Positions 20,372 to 30,753 of a DNA stretch of 64,000 nt are shown in pieces. Origin of the DNA: Epithemia pelagica (Eukaryota; Bacillariophyta; Bacillariophyceae; Surirellales; Surirellaceae); assembly GCA_946965045.2 (NCBI GenBank), contig OX337235.1, positions 2,613,928 through 2,677,927 of the forward strand, given 5' to 3'. Position 1 is the stretch's first letter. Each line of letters begins with the position of its first letter. The translations under genes and the position numbers were made by a program. The notes under the pieces are model-generated. The model had not been told where the DNA came from. It searched no databases and saw nothing but the letters and a program-made list of their open reading frames with translations.

Positions 20372-21931
20372 TTAATTATCCAGTATTGCAAATGCAAAAT
20401 GCTTCAATCCATACCCACCTCGCCCAATGCATGGGGATTTTTCAAAATTTACAAGGACTCGACGAGCTTCCAAATGAGATGATCTATTTCTGAACACATC
20501 TCGATGGAGTCCGACAGGGTGTTGCACCATGGTCCAAGAACTATTTGTTGCCAATTTCCTGATCACTTTCTTGTATTCAAAGTTACAGGAGTTGCCGGTG
20601 TCTTGTCCTTCTTTGATTTCTGTTTGTACAGCCGTTGGGGCAATGTCAATTCCAATCTGTTGGGAAACCTGTGCCAACAAATGAGCTGCAAAAAGTTTCA
20701 TTTCCACAACTTGGTCAAAAATTGGATATGTCTCAGCATCAGAAGAGCATACTTTGAATTGACCTCCTTTCTTTGGAGTGCTGTATGTATGCTTGACCAT
20801 GCAATTCTTCTTCCTTGACCGATAGATGCAAACCCACTGCAGCTTCTCTCGGAATAGTTTTACTCCTCCTGCTTTCCTGGGAAAAGAGCCTGGTATGGAA
20901 AGGAACTGGAAGAACTCTTTGCTCAACTCTGTTGTTCCAGAACTGCCACCTCTGCGCATGCATTCGAAGCCTGAATGAGTAAGTTTCTTACATATTGTGT
21001 TGTAGAGTTCTTTCATTTTCATAGGTGTCATTTCCATGGTTTCTTTATAGTTGTTGTGGAAGCGAAACAGCAGCAAGGGCATCATGTGGTCAATGTTGTG
21101 TGGTCGTCCAAGCACAATACTGGCTTCTGCATTGTTGTTGTGTTGGAAGAGAGTGGCATCCTCTATCTGCTTCATTGTCAGGTCATTCTCTCCTTTCTTA
21201 CTTAACTGACAGCCAGAACTCTGTTGGTCAAATATATAGATGTCGACAATATATCCTTCGGGCTCATGTATTCCTATCTCTGGAATCTCATCCATCACTG
21301 CAAATAGTTGCTGTTTGGAGTATTTGTTTGACGGCGAGGACATTGGTTGTGGAGTGGCATTCTTCTCCTCAGCTAACAGCACTGTTTTGAGACTGGGAAC
21401 ACAATGCCAGACACCATCAAATGCACCTGTCTCTCTTCCCAGACCATGAATATCGAGAAAGCTTGTGTTGTTGTTTGGTGAATCAATAAAGAGATTGTAT
21501 TGTGGGAAAAACAAACATCCATCCAATAGTTTCTGATCACTGGCTGATACTCTGTCGGCGGCGAGTTTGATTTGTCGTTGTAAATTTTGTCGCTGTACAC
21601 CAGCCTCTTTCATCAGATTCCTTGTAAGTCTGTGCTCACAACAGGATCCAATAAAAGTGGAGGCTGCTTCAGTCATTTTGCTGTCAACAAACTGAGCAGC
21701 AGTCCTAAGCCATTTGTCCTCCTGGATTCCCTTTTTTTTGCAGAGGTCCACAATTTCTGACACACATCTGAAACAAGCCTTGCATCCACATCTAGAGCAT
21801 GTCAGAAACTGTGGTGTTGGCTTTGTTGTTGCTGTTTCTTGCAATGGTTGTATTGGTTTGATTGATTGCTGTTGTTTTCTTTCAACTGAATTTGGGGAAC
21901 AAAAAAGGCAACTCATGGTTCCAATGAACAT
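20372..21931 (-). CDS. Unknown Cys-rich protein encoded within the MULE
   Basis: 519 residues from ATG 21931. Not recognised. The N-terminus has a Cys-rich cluster (C-S-R-C-G-C-K-A-C-F-R-C) that could bind zinc, followed by helices with further Cys/His (C-C-E-H-R). The remainder looks globular, with alternating strands and helices and several H-N and Y-I-F-D segments. It lies inside the inverted-repeat-bounded interval, tail to tail with the transposase, and reads inward from the repeat-rich right end. By analogy with the second genes of other Mutator elements it may help excision or integration, but no sequence match to such a protein was recognised. Confidence 0.7.
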   Translation of the reverse strand: MFIGTMSCLFCSPNSVERKQQQSIKPIQPLQETATTKPTPQFLTCSRCGCKACFRCVSEIVDLCKKKGIQEDKWLRTAAQFVDSKMTEAASTFIGSCCEHRLTRNLMKEAGVQRQNLQRQIKLAADRVSASDQKLLDGCLFFPQYNLFIDSPNNNTSFLDIHGLGRETGAFDGVWHCVPSLKTVLLAEEKNATPQPMSSPSNKYSKQQLFAVMDEIPEIGIHEPEGYIVDIYIFDQQSSGCQLSKKGENDLTMKQIEDATLFQHNNNAEASIVLGRPHNIDHMMPLLLFRFHNNYKETMEMTPMKMKELYNTICKKLTHSGFECMRRGGSSGTTELSKEFFQFLSIPGSFPRKAGGVKLFREKLQWVCIYRSRKKNCMVKHTYSTPKKGGQFKVCSSDAETYPIFDQVVEMKLFAAHLLAQVSQQIGIDIAPTAVQTEIKEGQDTGNSCNFEYKKVIRKLATNSSWTMVQHPVGLHRDVFRNRSSHLEARRVLVNFEKSPCIGRGGYGLKHFAFAILDN

Positions 21932-22100
21932 TCATGAACAGGGGGCTCAATGACACCTTTCCTCTCAATACAAAGGAAGACAGCAACTGCCCTGACAAAT
22001 GGATGAAGACACCCTTGTCCTCAAGACAGCATAGAACTTCCTGGCACCAGGAAATAGATGCAGAGAACCCTCTATCACTCAATTCTTTGGAGTTCCAGGT

Positions 22101-22415
22101 CGACTTTTTATTTTTTGCCCAAGGAAGCTTTGTGGTTCACCGATTCACAATAGCCGATAGCACGTCGGAAAGTAGACTCAAAGACGGTTCCAAGGAAAAA
22201 AGGTTGACTCAAATCCCACCAGTAGATGTGGAGATCTGGTGTGGACAACACAAGGCTTGAAAACAGATCCTGGACGACTTTTTATTTTTTGGCCCAAGGA
22301 AGCTTTGGCTTGCACCAATTCACAATGAGCAGTATTGCATCAGAAAGTAGACTCAAAGACGGTTCCAAGGAAAAAAGGTTGACTCAAATCCCACCAGTAG
22401 ATGTGGAGATATGGT
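22101..22415 (+). repeat. Two direct repeats of about 141 bp, period 174 bp
   Basis: Copies at about 22101-22241 and 22275-22415 begin with CGACTTTTTATTTTTTG and share long identical blocks such as GTAGACTCAAAGACGGTTCC and GATGTGGAGAT. They differ by a few substitutions and a small indel and are separated by a 33-bp spacer. They lie upstream of the Cys-rich MULE gene, in the right subterminal region, and may be transposase-binding or promoter repeats. Confidence 0.8.
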
Positions 22416-22489
22416 CTTTCCAGTCTGTGTGCTGGATTGTGATGACCAAGTTCTGAATGACCGGTGGAGGAGTAGCGTATGGATGGTCA

Positions 22490-22616
22490 ACAGGTGGGAG
22501 TATCCAAAGGTTTTGTCATAGGGTCATTAGGGATAGGGTATAAATGGCCCACAGGTGGGAGCATCAAAAGGATTTGTCGTAGGGTCATTAGGGATAGGGT
22601 ATAAATGGCCCACAGG
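22490..22616 (+). repeat. 61-bp tandem repeat, about 2.1 copies
   Basis: Copies start at 22490 and 22551, with a short third start at 22612. Each contains the TATA-like motif GGGTATAAATGG. The copies differ at a few positions. Part of the MULE right subterminal region. Confidence 0.85.
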
Positions 22617-22752
22617 TTAACTGTGGTTCGGGGGAGGTCTGTTTGACCGTTATATCCAATTATTGAATCTAGAAAAATAAAAAAGTTAGTGTAAAAAATC
22701 CAAATGATATTTTTTTAAAAATTTGGATATTAGCGTGTAGACAGCAGACGGG

Positions 22753-22769
22753 AGGTACCCCCGCAATCG
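22753..22769 (-). repeat. Right candidate terminal inverted repeat of the MULE
   Basis: AGGTACCCCCGCAATCG, inverted relative to 17238-17254 with one mismatch. It lies 137 bp beyond the 61-bp repeats. Confidence 0.4.
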
Positions 22770-23627
22770 GAGGGGTTTCGATCGCGGATGATAACACGAT
22801 CGGACATATCCGGAATTGGCTTTTCGGTTATCGCCCCTCAATCTTTCAAAGAATTGAACTTGAAACAACATGTGTGAGTGTGCACCAATACGCATATTCT
22901 TCGACGATACCCTAGCGGGTACGCGCGGCAGCGTTAAAATAGACTGTACCTTTTTTTTTCTTCGGTAGTACTCCTACTCGGATTCGTGTGGGGCTGTGCT
23001 CGTGCATACGGCTCTTGCCGTTGCGGTGTTGTAGCTTGTAGCGCATCGCGCGCGATGATGGTGCGGATGCGTCCAATATATGAAATAATATGAGCCAAAT
23101 TAGTCTTGTCTTTGTCCAAAAAGGGACAAAATTCCGATCGTTGAGACACTCGTTTCCACGATAAAATCTGGACGTTGTATAGTTTCGACTATTGGTTTGC
23201 CAAGGATCACCCAAAATACGACCCAAATTTGGGCGTGGATCTAGGGACGGGCTGGCGTGTTTGAATCTCAATCGAGGACTTTGGAGACTAAAGTTACATT
23301 TCGCGCGCGCCGGATTCCCTCCGATGCCATCCGCCAAACCGATGCCTTTGTTTCCCACAATCTTTTGTCGTTCCTGGCACCAAAAGAGTCGAAGCGACGT
23401 TGGAGAGAAGTGGGTCCAAATTTACTCATTCATTTTTCGGTGAGGAGCCCACGCAATCGCAACGTTTGCTCATAGGAAAAGGGGTCGAGTGACTTGGAAA
23501 GGCAGGAAGCTTTGACATTCCGCGGGACGCTGATTGCTACCAAGAAGTCATCCTCTTTGCGACACCATCATTGCGCTCGATTCATTGATTCCGATTTTCA
23601 CTGCGGTCGTGTCATTTTATCATCACC
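22770..23627. other. Intergenic
   Basis: About 860 bp from the MULE right end to the next start codon. Several overlapping short frames on both strands, none with recognisable protein features. The sequence is comparatively CG-rich (GCGCGCGC and CGCGCG words at about 22920-23310). No RNA gene seen. Confidence 0.4.
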
Positions 23628-24843
23628 ATGTTTCCCCCACAACATGAACAACAATTGCGGGGATTAACAGAGGACAAGGTCAACCTGGATTTGGTGGACT
23701 TGACGGATTTTGATGTGCAGATTGCTCTGACACAAAACGATGGGGTACAGTTTTACGAAGTCGTGAGAATTGTGACTCGCTTCATGATTGAATCCTTTGA
23801 AGACTGCTTTGTCGATGATGAGGGGACACGAGCACAGTTTGACAACATTGTTCTTTTGGAACGGACACGAAGAAGACAGCTCGTCGAAGTGGAAAGAGCA
23901 TTGGACAGTACGTTATGGATAGATTGTGCCAGACGCGGTTCCATGGTCGATACTCACAGTATTGTTTGGTTTATGTTCAGCTGATACGAACAATGGTCAA
24001 GTCATTGTGGGGGAATTGTACACGGCCCAATTCAAGGGTGCCGCCCTGTTTAGCCGCAACGCGACGCAAGATCCAATGCCGGCCAGTGTCGTTGATTTTT
24101 GCCAACGCCAATCGTTTTTGCAAGACGATTTGCTATTGCAAAAGCTGAAAGAATCGACTGCGGTGGGATTGGGCTCGGCCGCCGTCGACGTGCGGGCTTA
24201 TATCAACCCCAACTCGAATACCCCTACCACGCAATCCGACAGCGAATCCTTGGAGGTGGTCATTATCATCGCCATTGTCATTGCCTGCGTTGCCTTTATG
24301 TTCTTGGTCTTTGCCATCTACTGGGCCTGGCGATACGACAAGAAGAACCGTGATGCCTACCTTACCAACAAGGGAACGGAGGATGACCGAACCTATGATG
24401 GAGGAGACTCACCGGAAGGCAAGGATGCCCGAGCAGCTGCCCAAAAGAGAACAGAGGATCCTACCAGTGTGGTTGTGCCTTCCTATCCGAGTGTCATTGG
24501 AGGAGACTCGGCAGCGGATGGCGTGTATCCCGAAAGTGTCATTTCCGAAGATATCAATTCGTCCTTGACACAGTACTACCAATCAGGATTGCAAAATTAC
24601 AATGGCAATAGTGGAAGACTGCAAGATGCCGGAAGTGTGAGCTCCATGGAGAGTTATGGATACTCTTTGGATGGATACGCACCTTCGTTGGCGACACCCA
24701 TGCCCGCGGATGGAAACTCGACCAGCATGCAGGCATCGGTCATTGGGGACGCCTCTCTCAACATGACCCAAACCGTCGTCACGGCAGCCGATGCCTCAAT
24801 TGTCAAGGCTGCGAGGGACCCTGCAGCAAAACAAGACCCTTAG
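23628..24843 (+). CDS. Single-pass membrane protein with ectodomain, paralog A
   Basis: Two exons, 23628-23907 and 23981-24843; the 73-bp intron has GTACGT and TTCAG ends and the joined frame is 380 residues. Without the splice the first frame stops inside the intron. The N-terminal 200 residues are a soluble domain with a Tyr/Phe-Glu helix and an L-F-S-R segment, similar in layout to the ectodomain of the P/S/T-rich protein at 13.6 kb. Then one strong transmembrane helix (V-V-I-I-I-A-I-V-I-A-C-V-A-F-M-F-L-V), the juxtamembrane motif W-A-W-R-Y-D-K-K-N-R, and a Ser/Asp-rich tail with Y-P-E-S-V-I-S-E-D and S-Y-G-Y-S-L-D-G. These tail motifs recur in the next gene. No clear signal peptide, so an upstream exon may be missing. 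Function unknown. Confidence 0.75.
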
Positions 24844-25478
24844 TCAGAGCTGCATCTATTTGTTTCTTGCTCTTTGACTTATCGAACGTCGATGACCCGC
24901 CCTTGTTGATTCCAAATCCCCTTATTGACCAATTATTGTTGCGTCTTTCATATATCTATGTTGTCTAAGCTCACTTTAGAAAACTACCGGTACAATACTC
25001 GTACTGTCGTTGTCGTACCCCAACTAGCATTGAGCTATTCGCTTTTGGGTCGCCGGAAAACCGATGTCTCATTCATTTTTGCGAGTCTGTTGGGAACCAT
25101 GTGTCATATGCGTTGGGACGATCCCCCGTTTCCGTTTCGCGAACAAGACCCCCAGAATCCCCCGATCGTTTGGGTCGAGATTCGAAGCATAAATATATCT
25201 CAGCGTGATTTATCGACAAGAGATTTCTACCTTTAAAAAAGCTATATAAAAGCGACTAACAATGGTTGCTAGGGAGTATAGATGGACGTTTTCATGGTCG
25301 AAGCGATCAGAACGATAGGGAGCAGAGGGGGAGGATATCTTGCACCGAACCTGGGAGGTTCATGCACCTCATCTCATCACTTGTAATCTCGTCTCTTGTA
25401 TCCTCCAAGAAGCGATTGAGACTCTCTCTCTCTCTCTTTGTCTCGAGACGGACACTATACCAACTCGAACCGATCAAG
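24844..25478. other. Intergenic between tandem paralogs, with candidate core promoter
   Basis: 635 bp. It contains a TATA-like motif at 25243-25252 and a CT-dinucleotide run at 25422-25438 close to the next start codon. No remnant of the ectodomain found in paralog A could be recognised here. Confidence 0.45.
25243..25252 (+). promoter_or_regulatory. TATA-like core promoter element
   Basis: TATATAAAAG, 227 bp upstream of ATG 25479. The distance suits a leader that contains the CT run at 25422-25438. Motif evidence only. Confidence 0.3.
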
Positions 25479-26855
25479 ATGGATAGCTTGGACGTTGTGA
25501 TTATCGTCTGTGTAGTGATTGGTGCGTTGGCCTTTTTGTTGGTGGTGTTTATTTTGTTTTGGGCCTGGCGGTACGACCGTCGAAATCGGGCCACCTTTAT
25601 TGCCAATGGCAAAAACAAGGAACGACAAGAAGCTCACATGGCCCAAGTTCAAAATACGACCAACGGCAGTAGTAACAATGACGACAATCACCACAACAGT
25701 GCACTTCCCGAACAACAAAGGGGGTCGAATTCAAACAACTACAAGCCCGAAAGTGGAAATGTGAGCAGTAGCAAGAGTTACAATAGTTCGCAGCAATATC
25801 CCAGTGAAATTGGGATGGACGATGTGGGATATCCAGAAAGTGTCATTTCAGAAGATTACAACAAGGATTCGGCCTTGGCTTCGATTGGGTTTCATTCGCA
25901 GCATTCCGGGTCCAATACTCGACGATCACAGCCGCAGTATCCACACCAATCCCATTCTCAGGATGGTGGAGAAAGTGTCACCTCGGCCGATGCCCTGAGT
26001 TATGGATATTCTTTGGATGGAGCTTCCCTGGCAACGCCCATGGTTATGGACGTGAACCGAGTCGATTCGGGAGATTCCAATATGAATCGGACTGCGTCTG
26101 GACCCCATAACGGAGATGACGGTCTAGCAGCCGAATACGGTGCAGTCGTCGTCGACGACGAGGATGCTGAAGTACCAACAAACGAAAGCCAAGAAATGGC
26201 GGCAGTGACGCAAACTAAAGACGACGACCAAGGCAATACAACGAACAACGATGACAAAACCAAAACCAAGCCCGTCGTGGAAGAGGAAGACGACGCCTAT
26301 GGAGCGGTCGGCGCCGATTATAGTATGGAGGATGAATTGGATGTCTTGGCTGGATCGTTGAGCGAACCGGATCATGGTCCTACCAGAGGAAGCAATTTAT
26401 CCAAGGAAGAAGATAGTGTTGCCAACAATGGTGTAGACGATGATGTTTACATAGATGAACACCATGATGAGGCTACGAATGAAAATGTGGTGGTAGACGA
26501 CCATCGGTCCGACGATGAGGAGATGTTTACCAAAGAAGATCAGGAGGATACAAATAATGACTCAGAGCATGGAGAAACACCAGGTGTGGCCGTGACGGAG
26601 GAGGAGGAGGATCCTGTCCAGGAAGATCCTAACCATGAACCAATGCAACCGGATCTTGCCTCGGAAAGTGGCGACATGTATAGGGGTGATGCCGACAATA
26701 CAATGACAACAGCAACACAAGATATGACTCTAGACGACGATAATACCAAGCAGGCTCCATCACAAGATACCACTCCCCCAAAAGAACCAGAGGTGGATGA
26801 CTATGGTGTGGGTGACGATTATACTCACACCGAAGCGGAGGATATGACAGAATAA
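25479..26855 (+). CDS. Single-pass membrane protein without ectodomain, paralog B
   Basis: 458 residues from ATG 25479. The start was chosen because the transmembrane helix begins at once and aligns with the paralog (S-L-D-V-V-I-I-V). An in-frame ATG at 25362 would add 39 residues. After the helix comes W-A-W-R-Y-D-R-R-N-R, then an Asn/Ser/Gln-rich tail with the shared Y-P-E-S-V-I-S-E-D and S-Y-G-Y-S-L-D-G motifs, then about 260 residues of very acidic Asp/Glu-rich sequence that paralog A lacks. It is therefore a tandem duplicate that keeps the membrane anchor and tail but has no ectodomain. A signalling or scaffold role is only a guess. Confidence 0.75.
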   Translation: MDSLDVVIIVCVVIGALAFLLVVFILFWAWRYDRRNRATFIANGKNKERQEAHMAQVQNTTNGSSNNDDNHHNSALPEQQRGSNSNNYKPESGNVSSSKSYNSSQQYPSEIGMDDVGYPESVISEDYNKDSALASIGFHSQHSGSNTRRSQPQYPHQSHSQDGGESVTSADALSYGYSLDGASLATPMVMDVNRVDSGDSNMNRTASGPHNGDDGLAAEYGAVVVDDEDAEVPTNESQEMAAVTQTKDDDQGNTTNNDDKTKTKPVVEEEDDAYGAVGADYSMEDELDVLAGSLSEPDHGPTRGSNLSKEEDSVANNGVDDDVYIDEHHDEATNENVVVDDHRSDDEEMFTKEDQEDTNNDSEHGETPGVAVTEEEEDPVQEDPNHEPMQPDLASESGDMYRGDADNTMTTATQDMTLDDDNTKQAPSQDTTPPKEPEVDDYGVGDDYTHTEAEDMTE

Positions 26856-27610
26856 TTGTCGCGATGAAATGCAATCTATGATGCAATTTGTGTCGGGAAC
26901 CAGGAATGGACAAAAGAACAACCACGAGCGATTCAATAATCCACTGTTAATGAGATTCGGGGCCCCATTACCTTCGACCATATCGGAAACAAAACCTTTT
27001 TCCGTCCCTGCTTCTTTTTCACTCCATAGACTTTCGATTCGAAACATGTATTATAACAGTAACCTATCTACTTGAAAGTTTATCACTTGCGTTCTACGAA
27101 ATATTGCTTTTGTTTAGGTTCCCGCCGATGTCCACCCCTCTAGTGTTGGCAACAAGTTTCGGCTCTGGCATAGAACAGGAGTTGGGTTCACAAGACTACT
27201 TGTATCTTCACCGTGGACCCGTTGATCCAACACTAATCTTTTGGAATCTTTCGGGGATATGTTTTGTTACAGTGTCACAGTGTATTGTCAACTCCGTCAT
27301 CAAGGGTTTTCCTTCTAAACAGAACAAATTACATTGGGATATTGGACCGCAAGTTCTAGAATATTCGTACTCTTGACTAGGTAGGTAGAAAGACCGCCTT
27401 CTTGCAAGCTTGAAAAGCAATTCATAAATGGACGGTCGATGCCGTTCGAAACAACTTCATTGTTGAAATTGTTCCCCAGCCGTGTTTCTGTAACATCAAG
27501 AGCGTTGATTTTTCCACTCTAATTCTTCTTGTCCGTCGCACTTACAATTTCCGCTGAAAGGATATAACACCATAAGCTCTCTTCAGATCGATTGTTTCCA
27601 CCAGTCACAT
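26856..27610. other. Intergenic, convergent
   Basis: 755 bp between convergent stops. Only short unsupported frames (for example 27104-27376). No repeat or RNA gene recognised. Confidence 0.45.
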
Positions 27611-30600
27611 TTATGTTGATGCCGCAAGACCGGCACGAACTGAGTAGAATACATCCAACACCAGAGACAAATCATCCGAACTAACTTGAAAAATGCCCTT
27701 GACATAATCATACAGAAAGAACTGCAGACCAATGACAAGAAAGAAAAAGGAAGCTCGGGCAGGAAGGCCCACAAACAAATTGGCGACACCGCCTTCCTGA
27801 TCAATCATGTCCTTCACCACCGAACGCCAGTCCTCGGTCATTCCCGCCGAACCTGGCTCATCCGTTGATGGCGCATTGGACGATTTTGCCGATACTTTGG
27901 TGATGATCAAGTCTGCAGGATGACTGACGACAGTGGCTGCAACTCCAGCCACTGCCCCAGATCCTGCGGAGAGAATCAGTCCAATCCCACCGACACCAAT
28001 TTGAATGGGCAACGCTCCCTCACCAGCTTGGTTATTGAGAAAAGAAACCACGGCGGTGGAAATAATATCAAACATGACAAACTTGGTCACAACAAAAGGG
28101 ATCTCGCGACTAAGAATAGGTGGAAAGGCTGCCCAGAATGGCAGAAAATCACGAGGTTGCAACTTAGTCAGGTCAAATTTGCCGTCGGATTGGTTAACAG
28201 ACGTGCTGCCGGACTCCTCCTGCGTTCAAAACCATAATGGGAAGTGAGAATCGATACATTCGATCTTACATGTTGGCTTCTCAGTCGACTTACAAGAAAG
28301 TCTTGGAAAACTTCAGTCCATGTCTTGTCCTCCAACAAGCCCATGCTTCGAACTCGCAGCACTTCAAAAGGTGACGCAATGGCGGAAGTGATAACGGTGG
28401 CAACCGCGGCTGCGAGAAGAAGAGGGATTTCATTTCCGAACCCACCACCCGATTCTTGCACCGAAAAGACGGACGAAAATGACCGTCGAAACAACTCCGT
28501 GGCGCCAAATCCAAACGACCCAAATACCAGGGATGACAGAAAGGTGATGTCCGTACTTTGAAAAAGAGCGGCAGGCCCGCGAAGTGCTGCCAATCCACGT
28601 AACAGATCCAGTACACCAGCCTTCTCAGCCGTGCTTTGGGTCACCACGGAGTCTCCCTTATTGTTCAAAGTTTCCCCTGCTGTGTCTGTAGTGGGCACTC
28701 CGTCTGATTCTTGCCGATTCAGCAAGGAATGTTGGGATTCTCCTTTGTTCGCTGCATTGAGTTTACTAGCGGCATAGTCAAAAAGCTCCTTGTCATTCTC
28801 TAGTTGTTGTTTGGTTTTGACCAACTCGAGAGGGTTTAGCACCGTTCGAACAAACACAGTGCAAATGCCACCACTCAAGGCGAGGCGAGCATATTCGCTG
28901 GTGGTCAATGCACGGGCACCCTTGGTCACGGGAAGGACACCAATACCACCAAACAAGGGATCTTGGGCACGATACAACGGGTTGAGATCCAACGCGACAT
29001 CTGGTATGACTTCCAGTGCCGGGATTGTGTATACGGAATCCCCTCGTTGCGGTCGTGCCACGGACGGCAACATTTCGAGATAGTCACCTCGTATGCGATC
29101 AATCATGGTTCCATCCATCCCCGCTCGGCGTCGAGTTGCACTCATCGAAAAGGCTACATTTCCATCGACAAAATTCATCTCCGTGACCACGGCCTTGACC
29201 ATGTAACTGTCTGTGAGTGGTTGCATGCGGAGCTCGGGTAGCTCCTGAACGGCGACAAACCAGTCTGGGTCTTGGGGCGGAGGCGAAATGGTCACGGTCG
29301 GCGGCTCGGTAGATACATAGCCACTTCCTCCCGATACAATGTCTACGCCAATGATCTCATACTCGAGATCAGCACTTGCTCGGGCCCGTCGATAGACCCG
29401 ATCTTTCTCGTCATCGTCGTCCTTTTTGCCTCTTGGTTTCTTTGGTGGTTCGATCATGACTTTGGGTGGTATTTCTCTCTGTGTCCCATATCCATACCCA
29501 GGATCGAGAACAATGATGGATTCCACACGGCCCTCTCGGTCAATAATGGCCGTTGCCTGACATTGCTTTTGACAGTCGCGGTCGTAGACCGAGACTTGAG
29601 GTGCGGTCATGTATCCTTCTCCGCCGTCTAATACGTTGATCTGGAGTACCCGCGAGGAGGGCCGCATAATGGGGCGAGCTTCTGCGGGTTTGAACTTGTC
29701 TCCCAAGGGTGGAGGACTCCCAATGGATACGGTCGGAAAGGTATCCAAACTATAGCCTCCCCCCACACGAGCACTGATTCTCGAGTCAGCCTCCTTGATG
29801 GGCGGATTCATTTTTAAAATACCAATCTTTGAAATTGTGGCATTGTCAGCTTCGCCGAGAAGACCACAGATCTGATCCGAGGGTTGAAGTTGAGGAGCGC
29901 TAATGAGGGAGAAGAGAATGGCGAGTTGTCGTTTGGCCGCAAGGGACGTGTATCGCGCTTGTAGCAGTGTGAACAAATTCAAAACGCCCTGCTTTGCGGA
30001 GTTTGTATTGTCGATTTTCTCCGGTTGATCGGCAACTCTCTCATTCCCGAAAATCAGCTTTTCAAATAGTCCTTTTCGTTCTGTTGGCTGCAAGGAAGGA
30101 GCGGGGTAGGATGCCAAGATCCCCGCTCGTGCCGCCGACACGGAAGAGTAGGACCCGTACGGCCCGACAAAGTAATCTGCCAATCCGACTTCGACAGACT
30201 CGGCAAATTCGGCAAAGATATTTTCAATTTGTGCTCGGTCCGAAATGGGAGATTGTTCCCAGGTTCCGACAAAGCCCTGTGTGGTCCACCAGGAATTCGC
30301 GGCCGCGTCAAAATTGAGCAAAAATCGTGCAAGATAGGTAATGAAGCGTGTTTCATAAACCGTCTGAAGGGTCTCACCCGGTCTCAGGAACCTCCTGGCA
30401 CCTCGGAGAGGTATTCCTCTCGCTGCTTCACTTCCTCCTGAGAGCATGTCCGCTCTGGGGCTGAAGAGCTGTCCACTGGAATCAATTTCGGGAAGTCCGG
30501 CATGGGCTGACATCAATGGCACCATGACTGTTGACGCAGCGAGGCCGCCGACCAATCGTCTCCTGGACCAGCTACCAGGGGCCGCCAATGTAGCGTTCCT

Positions 30601-30753
30601 TGAGAACTCTTCATGCGACGCTTCATGATGAAGCCCGAGATGAATAATACCGTGTCGCTGGTGATTGGATGTCAAGAATCTTTTCGACAAGAAGGCAGAG
30701 GATCCGTTCCAGAATGCGAGACCCAGCAATGCAGTCCAAAGCAAGAGAATCAT
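27611..30753 (-). CDS. Plastid-targeted fusion of a large N-terminal domain with an SLC25-type carrier
   Basis: Two exons, 30753-28294 and 28219-27611; the 74-bp intron has GTAAGT and GCAG ends, in phase 0, giving 1022 residues. The N-terminus has a signal peptide with the ASAFAP-like site S-S-A-F-L, then a second, Tat-like thylakoid signal (R-R-R-L-V-G-G-L-A-A-S-T, ending A-H-A). A helical region follows (about 90-320), then four repeats of the type G-G-x-G-Y-x-x-x-P-x-V-x-I (about 330-520). The C-terminal 400 residues are a carrier with three signature motifs: P-L-E-L-V-K, P-F-E-V-L-R and P-A-D-L-I. Carriers exchange metabolites across organelle membranes; this one is probably in a plastid membrane, perhaps the thylakoid. 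Substrate unknown. The fusion partner is not recognised. Confidence 0.8.

Larger units (their letters stand above)
17238..22769. mobile_element. Two-gene Mutator-like (MULE) DNA transposon
   Basis: A MULE transposase (plus) and an unknown Cys-rich protein (minus) converge with only 15 bp between their stops, and no host gene intervenes. The interval is bracketed by a 17-bp inverted repeat with one mismatch (17238-17254 and 22753-22769). The right subterminal region carries two kinds of direct repeats. No clear target-site duplication is visible next to the inverted repeat, so the exact ends may lie slightly outside. The left end is 120 bp from the start of the CCB gene. Confidence 0.6.

Noticed and set aside
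17261-22280. GTCGTCCAGG at 17264-17273 and its inverse CCTGGACGAC at about 22269-22278 as MULE ends
   Set aside because: The 10-bp match does not extend and its flanks are arranged differently on the two sides; the right copy lies inside the tandem repeats, so it is unlikely to be the terminus.
22490-22616. Short direct repeats considered as a CRISPR-like array
   Set aside because: Units are adjacent without unique spacers, are only about two in number, and lie in a eukaryotic transposon.
22912-23358. 148-residue minus-strand frame with overlapping plus-strand frames
   Set aside because: All three overlapping frames look equally random, without hydrophobic core pattern, domain or splice support.
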